A stretch of DNA of 64,000 bases from Qipengyuania sp. JC766 (GTDB taxonomy: Bacteria > Pseudomonadota > Alphaproteobacteria > Sphingomonadales > Sphingomonadaceae), in NCBI RefSeq assembly GCF_040717445.1, contig NZ_JBFEFL010000001.1:1116001-1180000 (forward strand), read 5' to 3'. The translations under genes and the position numbers were made by a program. Position 1 is the stretch's first letter; every line of letters starts with the position of its first letter. The notes beneath the pieces are model-generated. The model ran no database searches and was not told the origin of the DNA. It worked only from the letters and a program-made list of their open reading frames with translations. This document shows, in pieces, positions 43,926 to 52,812 of this stretch.

Positions 43926-46217
43926 TTAACCCTGTTGAATCTTGGGCCTCAGACTATCGTTCTGTAAAACAAGGATTTCCCGAAACTCGACCAAGTGAAG
44001 GGGCCGGGAAATGTAAAAGCCCTGCCCCGTGCGGCAGCCCATCTCACGCAACAATCTGTATGATTCGGCGTCCTCAATCCCCTCTGCGACAGAGTGCATC
44101 TCCGACTCCTCCGCCATGCGCACGACATTCGAAACGATCGCACGCGCGCGCGAAGATGACGCCAATTGCCGGACGAACATCTGGTCGATCTTGATCTCGT
44201 CGAAGGGAAGCTCGAACAATGCCTCGAGGTTCGCACTTTCGACGCCGAAATCGTCCATGGAGAAGCGGATTCCCGTACGCCGGATCTCCTCGAACACGTC
44301 CCTCGCCGACCGGAAATCCTCGATGCGAGCCGTTTCGGTGACTTCAATGGCAAGGCTCGCCGGATCGACCTCGAACTTGCGCAGATTTTCCTCGAACAGA
44401 TCTGCGATTCGGTTGTCCACAAACTGGATCGCCGAAACATTGATCGAGATCTTGGGCTGGTGGCCGTGTTCGCCGAGCATGGACGCGGCGCGCAAGCTTT
44501 TCAGCACGACGCGCTTGGTCAGTTCGTCCAGCCTTCCGGCGCGTTCGCATTGCAGGATAAAGCGCGCTGGCGAGATTTCGCCCCGTTCCTCGTCGACCCA
44601 TCGTGCCAGCGCCTCGGCCCCCTCGATCATTCCCGTTCGCAAATCCACCTGCGGTTGAAGCTTGATCGAAATGCGGTCTTCCGAGAGCGCCGTTTCCAGT
44701 CGCGCCTGCAGAGAATAGTCCCACGTATCTCCGTTCTCTTCGAGTTCGGAGATAACGAAGACGGGGCGATAGGCTTCGCGCGCTTGGTCGGCGGCTGCAA
44801 TCGCCGAGCTCAACCGGCTGGCTATCGGCTTGCCGGTTCCTTCGTCCGCGCCGAAGGTCAGCGAAACATCGAGAGCACGGTCGCCCGTCGCGATCGACTG
44901 AGACGCAACCGCTCGCAGCCCTTCGAGATGCGCCTGCAGGTCGAGGTCTGGGGTCTTCTTCAGAGCAAAGGCAAAATACTTCCCGCCGTCGTAATAGATC
45001 GCCGTCCCCGAATCGCCGAGTGCAAGGCGGGAGGCGATCTGCCTCAAATAGCCAGCGCGTTCTCCTTGCGGCAGGTTGGCGAACATGGCGTCGAGCCTGG
45101 CAATTTTCGCCACAACTATGGCATGAGACGGTCCATGGTCACCGTTCTCGACATCACGCTGGAGGGCGGCGAAATTCGGTAGCTTCGTCCGGTTGTCGAT
45201 GTAGACGTGCCGCCGCTTGTAGCGCGCTATCGCGCGCAGCATCGCGTACCAGGCGCCGAGCAATGCAGGTTCGGAAAAGGTGATGCGGATGCCGAATTTA
45301 GCGCTCAGGACGAAGACGACAAGAAGCGCCGCTACCCACGAACAATAGAACAGGCGCCTCGCCCTGTCCTTCTTGAATTTCGCGGCCCCGGCGATGAGTG
45401 CGATGGCGAAAAGCGCGAAAACGATCCAGGGCGCGGTGTAGCCCGTTCCCCGTTTCAAGGTTTCCGCTCCGATGATGTGAATGACGCTCGACGGTACTAT
45501 TCCGGCGTCCGGCACCTTCACGAGAACAGAATTCGGCCCTGCCTCGCCAATGACAACCGTCTTGCCGCGCAAATCGGTCGCGGGAATTCGCTTAAGGTCC
45601 AGCGCCGAGATACGTGGGATCGTTGCCGGGTCGATTGTGTAATCGGGTAGCACGAAGGACCGCGATGTATCTTCGCCTGCGATCGCGAAACTGAGCGATT
45701 CCAGTTCGGCCCCATCCCAGGACTGCCGGGCTCCTATATCCCACACGAAGCCGAGAAAGTCGGTCTGATAGTCACGGCTTACCTGCGGCATACCCCTGGT
45801 AAAGAAGGGATCCGTTTCGGAATAGGTCTCGCTGTCGTGGAAATCGCTTCGCACCGTGCGGGTCAGAAGGACCCTATTGCGATTGGCCTGAAGTACCGAC
45901 CGCAAGTCGTCATTGGTCCGGTCGGAGCGGCTGAGCTTGATAGGAAGATCGACGACGATCGTTTCGGCATTGGAATCGGCAAGACGTCCTAGGACCTCGG
46001 CAAGCTGGTCGTTTTGCTCGCTGTTGCTGGGAAACTTGCTCCCATCCATCTCGACGAAGACAATATCGCCGCTCGCCGAATGATCGAAGAACTTCGACTG
46101 GGTCGTCCACACCCCGATATCGAGCGGTCGCAACAACGTGACCAGCCCCACCACGAACGCGACGAGGGTCGCGATCACAGCGTGGCGGAGCCGTATGTTG
46201 CTGGTCAGTTTGCGCAC
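43926..46217 (-). CDS. CHASE2-degenerate GGDEF-EAL cyclic-di-GMP phosphodiesterase
   Basis: 763 residues. Membrane helix (about 13-29), CHASE2 extracytoplasmic sensor (about 33-255), two more helices (about 263-278 and 291-307), a GGDEF-like domain (about 335-490) and an EAL domain (about 505-750). The GGDEF motif is GGKYF (411-415), so it should not make c-di-GMP. The EAL domain keeps its catalytic set: Glu535 (EAL), Asn593, Glu625, Asp655-Asp656, Lys676, Glu712 and Gln732. Predicted role: hydrolysis of c-di-GMP in response to an envelope signal. Confidence 0.92.
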   Translation of the reverse strand: MRKLTSNIRLRHAVIATLVAFVVGLVTLLRPLDIGVWTTQSKFFDHSASGDIVFVEMDGSKFPSNSEQNDQLAEVLGRLADSNAETIVVDLPIKLSRSDRTNDDLRSVLQANRNRVLLTRTVRSDFHDSETYSETDPFFTRGMPQVSRDYQTDFLGFVWDIGARQSWDGAELESLSFAIAGEDTSRSFVLPDYTIDPATIPRISALDLKRIPATDLRGKTVVIGEAGPNSVLVKVPDAGIVPSSVIHIIGAETLKRGTGYTAPWIVFALFAIALIAGAAKFKKDRARRLFYCSWVAALLVVFVLSAKFGIRITFSEPALLGAWYAMLRAIARYKRRHVYIDNRTKLPNFAALQRDVENGDHGPSHAIVVAKIARLDAMFANLPQGERAGYLRQIASRLALGDSGTAIYYDGGKYFAFALKKTPDLDLQAHLEGLRAVASQSIATGDRALDVSLTFGADEGTGKPIASRLSSAIAAADQAREAYRPVFVISELEENGDTWDYSLQARLETALSEDRISIKLQPQVDLRTGMIEGAEALARWVDEERGEISPARFILQCERAGRLDELTKRVVLKSLRAASMLGEHGHQPKISINVSAIQFVDNRIADLFEENLRKFEVDPASLAIEVTETARIEDFRSARDVFEEIRRTGIRFSMDDFGVESANLEALFELPFDEIKIDQMFVRQLASSSRARAIVSNVVRMAEESEMHSVAEGIEDAESYRLLREMGCRTGQGFYISRPLHLVEFREILVLQNDSLRPKIQQG

Positions 46218-46584
46218 GATAGTCCTGGTTACTAGGAGCGAACCCTGCGTGTTCTCTATCGTGTTAAGGTAAACAGGGCGTTCACAGACGCGACGTTCCG
46301 CGCCCGCGACGAAGCAGGTAATTCTACCTAGTGACGTGCATGCAGACGGGATTGCCGCGACTCATCCGGCCCGCCGCAGCGCGGGTATCGCGCTGTTATC
46401 ACCCGAGAATATCAATGGCCCGCGCCGTGCTGCCGAGCGCCCAGCAAGTCCTCGGAGGCAAGCAGACGAATTCAAGAAAAATCAGGACGGCGGGACTGAT
46501 CAGGCTGAGACGTTAACCGTCTTTGCCGAACTGGGACCAGAAACACGAGCTTCGAACCACGGCGAAATCCACTCCCGGAGGCGC
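46218..46584. other. 367-base intergenic region upstream of the EAL gene and downstream of the phytase gene
   Basis: No gene is supported on either strand. It must hold the promoter of the minus-strand EAL gene, but I see no strong -35/-10 pair. No clear hairpin terminator follows the phytase stop. Confidence 0.5.
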
Positions 46585-47607
46585 CTATTGATCGCCGAGG
46601 GCAGCCTCGATCGCACCGAGTGGCACGAACTTGAAATTCTGTGCCGATCCCGGATTGACACCATCCTGAGCAACGAACAGGCCGCCCGGGAAGGCCGGGC
46701 CGAAATCTCCGCGCATCGCTTCGATCCCGTCGGTTTCCTCGGTAGATCCCAGTTCGCCCTGTGCGATGCGGAAGCGACCTGCCGGCACCATGTCCGGCAG
46801 GCGATAGCGCATATAGGTGTTGTCACCCTGGCTCGACGCATAGAGCCATCCGCCGTCGCGTCCTTCGGGGACGAGCGCCAGACCTTCGAGGTCTGCCACG
46901 AGATTCCGGTTGTCGACGCGGGCGACCAGTTCGCCATCCGTCCGGCCAGTTTCGAAGCGCCAGACACCGCCAGCTTCTTCGCCGATGTAAAGTGCCCCGT
47001 TGCGCTGATCGATGGCACAGCCTTCCGGCTGGCTGGGCACACGCATCGTCCGCAGAAGCTCGGCCGAAGGCCCGCCGTCCAGCGTGACGCGATATTCGCG
47101 TATCTCGCCTTCCTTGGGCACGGCGTAAGCAATCAGCGCTTCGCCTTGGCGCCACGCGCAGATTCCGTATCCCTCACCCGGTCCGCTCGCCACCTGTCCG
47201 ATCGGCCGCAGTTCGGCCGAAGCCGTTTCGAGCCGGAAAAGCGAGAACTTCGAATTTGCGAGATCGCTCCGATCACTGGCAATCACGATGATGCCCCCGC
47301 TCCCCATATCGACGAGGTCGACATTGTTGAGCCCCGGTGCCGCCAGGAAATGGCGGACCGCCCCCGTCAGGTCATAAACGTACAGGCCGCCCTTCTTGTC
47401 GGTACCGATGACCAGGCTTTCGGCACCATTGTCGGGATTAAGCCAAATGGCGGGATCGTCCGCCGCATCCTCATTGTTCGTCGCAACCGGCTCCGTTTCC
47501 GCGACGGCGTAGACAGGCACCGCGGGGTCTCCGGTGATGGGGATCGTAGCGCAGGCCCCAGCCATGCCGAGAGAGAGAAGCGCCAGGCTTTGAAATCCGT
47601 ATCGCAT
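46585..47607 (-). CDS. beta-propeller phytase, probable lipoprotein
   Basis: 340 residues. The N-terminus has a lipobox (AGAC, Cys19), so outer-membrane or periplasmic anchoring is likely. DDPAIWLNP (about 50-58) is the signature of beta-propeller 3-phytases, which need calcium to bind and cleave phytate. Further motifs are NNVDLVDMG, GEGYGICAW, VPSQPEGCAID, VADLEGLAL and TEETDGIEAM along the six blades. Its ATG overlaps the stop of the TonB receptor gene, so receptor and phytase form one transcription unit. Confidence 0.92.
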   Translation of the reverse strand: MRYGFQSLALLSLGMAGACATIPITGDPAVPVYAVAETEPVATNNEDAADDPAIWLNPDNGAESLVIGTDKKGGLYVYDLTGAVRHFLAAPGLNNVDLVDMGSGGIIVIASDRSDLANSKFSLFRLETASAELRPIGQVASGPGEGYGICAWRQGEALIAYAVPKEGEIREYRVTLDGGPSAELLRTMRVPSQPEGCAIDQRNGALYIGEEAGGVWRFETGRTDGELVARVDNRNLVADLEGLALVPEGRDGGWLYASSQGDNTYMRYRLPDMVPAGRFRIAQGELGSTEETDGIEAMRGDFGPAFPGGLFVAQDGVNPGSAQNFKFVPLGAIEAALGDQ

Positions 47608-50435
47608 CAGAACGTCAACCTCACGCCACCCTTCATGGTCCAGTTGTATTCCTCATACTGGTAGATGTTACGACGACCACCGAGCTGGTTGTACGCGAAG
47701 TACTTTGCGTCGTTGATGTTCACCCATTCGTAGAACAGCTGGATCCTGTCATTGAAGCGGTACTTCGCGGAAAGATCGAGCTGGAAGTGATCGTCGACGA
47801 ACCGGTCGAGGTCGGGCTCGCTGCCGAGCTCGTCGAGATACTTGTCGCGGTAGGTGCCCGAAAGACGGATGTCGATCGGCCCCTTGTCATAGCCGATCGA
47901 GACATTGCCTGTGTGCCGGCTCGTCGTCGGTAGGGCGATTTCGCGCGGGCCTTCGGCGGCGACCAGCGTGACGGTCCCGGACGCGTCGGTGAAGGTGTAG
48001 TTCGCGCGAAGGACGAACCCGTCCAGCATCCCGGTGAAGGCTTGCGCCGCACCGATCTCCACGCCGAAAATGTCGGCTTCGTCACCGTTGAACCAGATCG
48101 TCGCCTCGTCGAATGCGACCCCGCGGAAGCTTCCGTTGAACGGCGCGTCGTCTGCTTCGAACACGGTTTCGACGAAGAAGTTCTCGATGTCCTTGTAGAA
48201 CAGCGAGGCATACAGCGCGCCATTGTCGTTCGTGTAATATTCGATAGCTGCATCGATATTCCACGCTTCCGCCGGCATCAGGCCAGGGTTCCCGAATTCG
48301 CCTTCGCGTTCGCCATCGTCGGCTTCTTCCACCGCGACACGCGGCGCCTGCTGGAAAGGGCCGGGTCGCACGATGGACCGGTATCCGGCCGCCCGCAGGA
48401 TGACGTTCGGTGAAGCTTCGACGCGGACATTGAGGCTCGGCAGCCAGTGATCGTAATCCTTGTCGATCGCGATGGGCGTCACGATGACCGTCTCTTCGTC
48501 AGCAATCCCCCCGCCGGGAAGCGTTCCGTCTTCTTCCACCAGAAGGACATCGTTCCCGCGCAACGTGTTCGATGTGTCTTCATATCGCAGGCCCCCGATA
48601 ACGGTCAGCGTCGAACTGTCCCAGCGGCCCAGAAGATACCCCGCCAGAATATCCTCCTCGACGACGAAATCCTCGACATTGCTATCGAAGAGGCTGTCGA
48701 TTTCCTGCAGCTCGAAATCGTCGAAATTCGCATTGAAGAAGTCACGGGTTTCGGTGAAGCCGGGCACGGGGGCGATGTCCCCGATGCGATAGGTCGGACC
48801 GGTACCCAGCGCGTCCGCCAGGGTAAAACCGTCGTTTTCGTAGAATTCGACCGTACCGTTGAAGCTCTTCTCGCGCCAGCGGCCCTTCGCCCCGGCCTGC
48901 ACGGTGAACTCCCCGCCATCGGTCGCGAAGCGACGCCCGACGTCGAAGCGCGCCGAGTACTCCTCGTCCTGCGAATCCGAAAGTGCGACGAACTCGATGT
49001 CGTTCAGTTCGTAAGCCTCCGGCGCAAAGAAATCGCCTGTCGGGTCGGCTATGACCGAATAAGAGGGGAAGCGCGGATCGGTCAGATCGACACCGATCTG
49101 AATACCTTCGGCCTCGAATTCCCGCTCGAAGCTTGCCGGATCGATGCTGCCGTCTTCCCGTTCGCTCGATTTCGCCCAGCTGGCGGAATACTCTGCGAAC
49201 CAGTCGCCCCAGTCGCTCTCGCCGCCGGCCACGAGGCTGCGGATCTTCTGGCTTTCGAAGCGGTCCTTGACGTCGCGCTCTATGACGATCGCCTCGTCGT
49301 CCTCGTAGATGAGTGAGTCCGCGGTTCCCGAGACGGCGGCATCGCCGAAATCGAAGATCAGCCGGCGCCGGTATTCCTGATCGTCGAACTGGCTATATAT
49401 GCCCCGGACATACAATTCGGTGAAATTGCCCGCCCGGAAGTCCAGGCCAAGCGTGGCGCTGATGCGCTCGCGCTCCACGTCGTAATCGCGGAATTCGAGA
49501 TCTTCGGCATAGACGAGGCCATCGTCGATTTCCCAGCCGTCGGCTTCGATATTGTCCGTCTCGAAGGTGCGATTGTAATAGGAGACCCCGCCCGAGACTC
49601 CGACATTGTCTGTCAGGCGATAGGCGAAATCGACACTGCCTTTCGGGCTGATTTCGTTGGCGAAATCGTTGTAGCTGCCTTCGAGCTTTACGCTCAGCAG
49701 ATCGTCGCGGCGGTCGAAAGCACTGGTGGTCTCGATTTCGATGGACGCACCGACCGTATCGGCATCCATGTCCGGCGTGAGCGACTTCTTCACCTCGATC
49801 GATTCGATGATGTCGCTGGATACCACGTCGAGCGCTACCGCGCGGATGTCGCTTTCCGGGGAGGGCAGCCGGACGCCGTTGAGCGAGGTCGCGTTAAGGC
49901 TCGGATCGAGCCCGCGGACCGACACGAAGCGGCCCTCCCCCTGATCGTTGAGGACATTGATCCCGGGCAACCGACGCAGGCTTTCCGCCACGTTCTGGTC
50001 CGGAAACTGCCCGATTGCATCGCGCGTCAGCACGTCGGACACGACATCGCTTTCCCGCTTGCGCGAAAGCGCGCTGGAAAGGTTGGCCGCCTGGCCGACG
50101 ACGAGGATTTCGTATCCGTTGTTACCCGAAAGGGCGAGGTCGAGGCGCACCGACCCGGTCGCAGGAACGGCGACGGTGCGGCGCAGGGTCTCTGCGCCGA
50201 CATAGCGGACTTCAACCGTATATTGCCCCTCTGGCACGTCGGCGAAGATGAAGGAGCCGGTGCGGTCGGTCGCGACAGACCGGTCGAGCTCGACGATCCG
50301 GACCTCTGCCGCGCGAAGGGCGATCCGGCCCGATCCATCGACCACTTCGCCCGTGATCTCGCCCGCGAGCGCCATGCCCGGCATGCACATTGCGAGTGCG
50401 AGTGCGCCGGCCTGCAGCCTGAACCTGTTCTTCAT
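47607..50435 (-). CDS. TonB-dependent receptor coupled to phytase
   Basis: 942 residues. Signal peptide (about 1-24), carboxypeptidase-D-regulatory-like domain (about 25-105, with GEITGEVVDGSG and YTVEVRYVG), plug (about 125-235, with DQNVAESLRRLPGI and VRGLDPSLNATSLNGVRL), then the 22-strand barrel ending in aromatic Phe. This layout is that of receptors importing large organic ligands. The phytase overlap and the upstream Pho-box-like element suggest uptake of phytate or its breakdown products; inference. Confidence 0.92.
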   Translation of the reverse strand: MKNRFRLQAGALALAMCMPGMALAGEITGEVVDGSGRIALRAAEVRIVELDRSVATDRTGSFIFADVPEGQYTVEVRYVGAETLRRTVAVPATGSVRLDLALSGNNGYEILVVGQAANLSSALSRKRESDVVSDVLTRDAIGQFPDQNVAESLRRLPGINVLNDQGEGRFVSVRGLDPSLNATSLNGVRLPSPESDIRAVALDVVSSDIIESIEVKKSLTPDMDADTVGASIEIETTSAFDRRDDLLSVKLEGSYNDFANEISPKGSVDFAYRLTDNVGVSGGVSYYNRTFETDNIEADGWEIDDGLVYAEDLEFRDYDVERERISATLGLDFRAGNFTELYVRGIYSQFDDQEYRRRLIFDFGDAAVSGTADSLIYEDDEAIVIERDVKDRFESQKIRSLVAGGESDWGDWFAEYSASWAKSSEREDGSIDPASFEREFEAEGIQIGVDLTDPRFPSYSVIADPTGDFFAPEAYELNDIEFVALSDSQDEEYSARFDVGRRFATDGGEFTVQAGAKGRWREKSFNGTVEFYENDGFTLADALGTGPTYRIGDIAPVPGFTETRDFFNANFDDFELQEIDSLFDSNVEDFVVEEDILAGYLLGRWDSSTLTVIGGLRYEDTSNTLRGNDVLLVEEDGTLPGGGIADEETVIVTPIAIDKDYDHWLPSLNVRVEASPNVILRAAGYRSIVRPGPFQQAPRVAVEEADDGEREGEFGNPGLMPAEAWNIDAAIEYYTNDNGALYASLFYKDIENFFVETVFEADDAPFNGSFRGVAFDEATIWFNGDEADIFGVEIGAAQAFTGMLDGFVLRANYTFTDASGTVTLVAAEGPREIALPTTSRHTGNVSIGYDKGPIDIRLSGTYRDKYLDELGSEPDLDRFVDDHFQLDLSAKYRFNDRIQLFYEWVNINDAKYFAYNQLGGRRNIYQYEEYNWTMKGGVRLTF

Positions 50436-50499
50436 CGAATTGCCCTCCTGAGTCAGGAGGGCCGTTAGTCGCGCGCTGTGACCGAATGACTGCGTTTCC

Positions 50500-50517
50500 C
50501 TGACAGGATTACGACAA
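50500..50517 (-). promoter_or_regulatory. Pho-box-like direct repeat upstream of the receptor-phytase operon
   Basis: On the minus strand TTGTCGT, four bases and CTGTCAG match the tandem CTGTCAT repeats of PhoB boxes at 11 of 14 positions with the correct 11-base period. It lies about 65-80 bases upstream of the ATG at 50435. Function with phytase fits phosphate-starvation control. Confidence 0.5.
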
Positions 50518-50531
50518 TCGACAGGCTTTTG

Positions 50532-50547
50532 GTGACAGTCCTGTCAC
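50532..50547. promoter_or_regulatory. perfect GTGACAG-TC-CTGTCAC palindrome upstream of the receptor-phytase operon
   Basis: A 7-2-7 inverted repeat lying between the uvrC stop and the Pho-box-like repeat. It uses the same GACAG core as that repeat. It could be an additional regulator site or part of a multi-box PhoB array. Confidence 0.4.
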
Positions 50548-50574
50548 ACTCCATTGGGCGTCGTTGGACCGGGC

Positions 50575-52518
50575 CTAGCCGCCCGCATGATAGAAATCGT
50601 GGACTTTGCGAGCCACCGCTTCGCTGATGCCGGGCGCCCGGCGCAGATCTTCCAGGGCTGCCGCGCGAACCTTTCCGGCGGTGCCGAAATGAAGCAGCAA
50701 GGCCCGCTTTCGGGTCGGACCGATGCCCGGTATCTCGTCGAGCGGACTGGCACTGATTGCCCGGCTCCGCTTCGCCCGGTGGGCCCCGATGGCAAAGCGA
50801 TGCACTTCGTCGCGCAGGTTCTGCAGGTGGAACAGCACGGGTGAATTGACCGGCAGCGTTTTCTCGCGCCCGTCGGGGAAGTGGAAAACCTCCCGGCCTT
50901 CCCGCCCATGGTGCGGGCCCTTCGCAATCGCGATGAGCGGCACGTCCTCGATGCCCAATTCCTCGAGCGTGTCGCGGACAGAAGACATCTGGCCCTTGCC
51001 GCCGTCGATCAGGACCAGGTCGGGCCATACACCGGCCTTCTCACGGTCCGGATCGTCCTTCATCGCACGCGCGAACCGTCGCTGCATGACCTCGCGCATC
51101 ATCCCGAAATCGTCGTTGGTCTGCGCGGTCTTGATATTGAACTTGCGGTACTGGCTTTTCTCGAACCCCTCGGGGCTGGCGACTACCATCGCGCCGACCG
51201 CTTTCGACCCCTGGATATGGCTGTTGTCGTAGATTTCGATGCGCTGCGGAATATCCTCGAGTTCAAGGAACTCGGCCAGCTCGCGCAGTATCTTCGTCTT
51301 GGTTCCGGTTTCGGCCAGCCGGCGGTCCAGCGCCTCTCTGGCGTTGCGGCTGGCCTGTTCCATCAGCCGCCGCCTGTCGCCACGCTGGGGGATCGAGATC
51401 GCGACCTTCACGCCCGCGCTTTCGCACAGGGCAGCTTCCAGCAGGTCCTGCTCCGGGAGTTCGCGGTCCACCAATATGGTCTTGGGCGGCGGGACTTCCT
51501 CGTAAAATTGCATCAGCACATCGGCGAGAACCTGGTCCTCTTCCACGTCCTGGGTGTGCGTCGGGAAGAACGCCCGGTGGCCCCAGTTCTGGCCACCGCG
51601 GACGAAAAAGGCCTGGACACCGATCTGGCCGCCCTTCGCAGCCAGAGCGAACACATCGGCATCGCCGACACCGTTGGCATTGATTGCCTGACTGCCCTGG
51701 ATGAAGGTCGCGGCGCGCAGCCGGTCGCGAAGGATCGCGGCAGTCTCGAAATCGAGGTCTTCGGCCGCCCGCGCCATCTGGCGTTCCAGATCCTGCTGCA
51801 CTGCGCTCGACCTGCCGCCGAGGAAATCCTTCGCCTGGCGGACCAGCTCGGCGTAGCCGTCCTCGTCGATGCGGCCGACGCAGGGCGCACTGCATCGCTT
51901 GATCTGGTAGAGGAGGCACGGACGGTCGCGGCGGCTGAAGAAGCTGTCGGTGCAACTGCGCAGGAGGAACAGCTTCTGCAGGGCATTGATGGTCGTGTTG
52001 ACGCTGCCTGCGCTGGCGAAGGGTCCGTAATAATTGCCCTTCGCCCGGCGTGCGCCGCGGTGCTTCATGATGCGCGGAAAGTCGTGCCCGTCGCGCAGAA
52101 GGATGAAGGGGAAACTCTTGTCGTCCCGCAGCAGCACGTTGAACGGCGGCCGGTAGCGCTTGATGAGCTGCGCCTCCAGCAGCAGGGCTTCTGCCTCGCT
52201 GTTGGTGGTGACGATTTCCATTCGGCGCGTTTGGCTGACCATACGCTTCAACCGGTTGGAGAGGCCCGGCAATTGCGTGTAGTTCGGAACGCGAGACTTC
52301 AGGCTGCGCGCCTTGCCGACATACAGCACATCCCCGCGCGCATCGAGCATCCGGTACACGCCAGGCACCGGTTTCAGTGTCCGCGCCGTTTCGCGGATGG
52401 CGTTCACACCAGCATCAATATCCGGTTGCGCGCGGGCGACCGTGTAGGAGGCCCTTTCCTCGTTGAATCGCTCGGCCCCGCGGGGGTTATGGGGTGTTCC
52501 GGCGGAAGTTCGGCTCAT
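50575..52518 (-). CDS. uvrC: excinuclease ABC subunit UvrC
   Basis: 647 residues. Makes both incisions around lesions recognised by UvrAB. GIY-YIG nuclease domain near the N-terminus (PGVYRMLDARGDVLYVGKA), a Cys cluster (CLLYQIKRCSAPCVG), UVR motif (DLDFETAAILRDRL), the RNase H-like nuclease (IEIYDNSHIQGSKAVGAMVV and LVLIDGGKGQ) and C-terminal helix-hairpin-helix (DEIPGIGPTRKRALL). The ATG at 52518 is taken; an extra 12 codons upstream are in frame but poorly supported. Confidence 0.97.
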   Translation of the reverse strand: MSRTSAGTPHNPRGAERFNEERASYTVARAQPDIDAGVNAIRETARTLKPVPGVYRMLDARGDVLYVGKARSLKSRVPNYTQLPGLSNRLKRMVSQTRRMEIVTTNSEAEALLLEAQLIKRYRPPFNVLLRDDKSFPFILLRDGHDFPRIMKHRGARRAKGNYYGPFASAGSVNTTINALQKLFLLRSCTDSFFSRRDRPCLLYQIKRCSAPCVGRIDEDGYAELVRQAKDFLGGRSSAVQQDLERQMARAAEDLDFETAAILRDRLRAATFIQGSQAINANGVGDADVFALAAKGGQIGVQAFFVRGGQNWGHRAFFPTHTQDVEEDQVLADVLMQFYEEVPPPKTILVDRELPEQDLLEAALCESAGVKVAISIPQRGDRRRLMEQASRNAREALDRRLAETGTKTKILRELAEFLELEDIPQRIEIYDNSHIQGSKAVGAMVVASPEGFEKSQYRKFNIKTAQTNDDFGMMREVMQRRFARAMKDDPDREKAGVWPDLVLIDGGKGQMSSVRDTLEELGIEDVPLIAIAKGPHHGREGREVFHFPDGREKTLPVNSPVLFHLQNLRDEVHRFAIGAHRAKRSRAISASPLDEIPGIGPTRKRALLLHFGTAGKVRAAALEDLRRAPGISEAVARKVHDFYHAGG

Positions 52519-52711
52519 GTCGGCAGAGATAGGATGGCTGGCCGCAGTCCGCAAAGCGCAATCGGGCCCTCGAGGCGCTCATTCGAAACAGATCGTAGCG
52601 GATCTGTGTTCGGGAATATCGATCCACATGGCTCGATTTTCGTCCCCGCACCGGCACAACGACTTCTCCAGCCGGCATTCGCTTCCGGTCGCAAGTTCGA
52701 CTGCAAGCATT

Positions 52712-52748
52712 TGTGGAACTCGCGCCCAGTAAATAAGCTTGTGGATAA
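52712..52748 (+). promoter_or_regulatory. DnaA-box-like sites upstream of the MipZ-like gene
   Basis: TGTGGATAA at 52740-52748 is a perfect 9-base DnaA box on the opposite strand (TTATCCACA). TGTGGAACT at 52712-52720 matches at seven of nine. A GANTC methylation site (GATTC) is at 52785-52789. These lie 25-100 bases before the start at 52813 and could link expression to the replication cycle. Confidence 0.45.
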
Positions 52749-52812
52749 CTCTCGCTTAAGCAATCCTGTCGACAATCGGCAATCGATTCGACGCGTGGTT
52801 GGGGACGGCGAA

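Noticed and set aside
50881-52812. Upstream extension of the MipZ-like frame across the uvrC region
   Set aside because: This part is antisense to uvrC. The ATG at 52813 begins the only sequence with ParA motifs.
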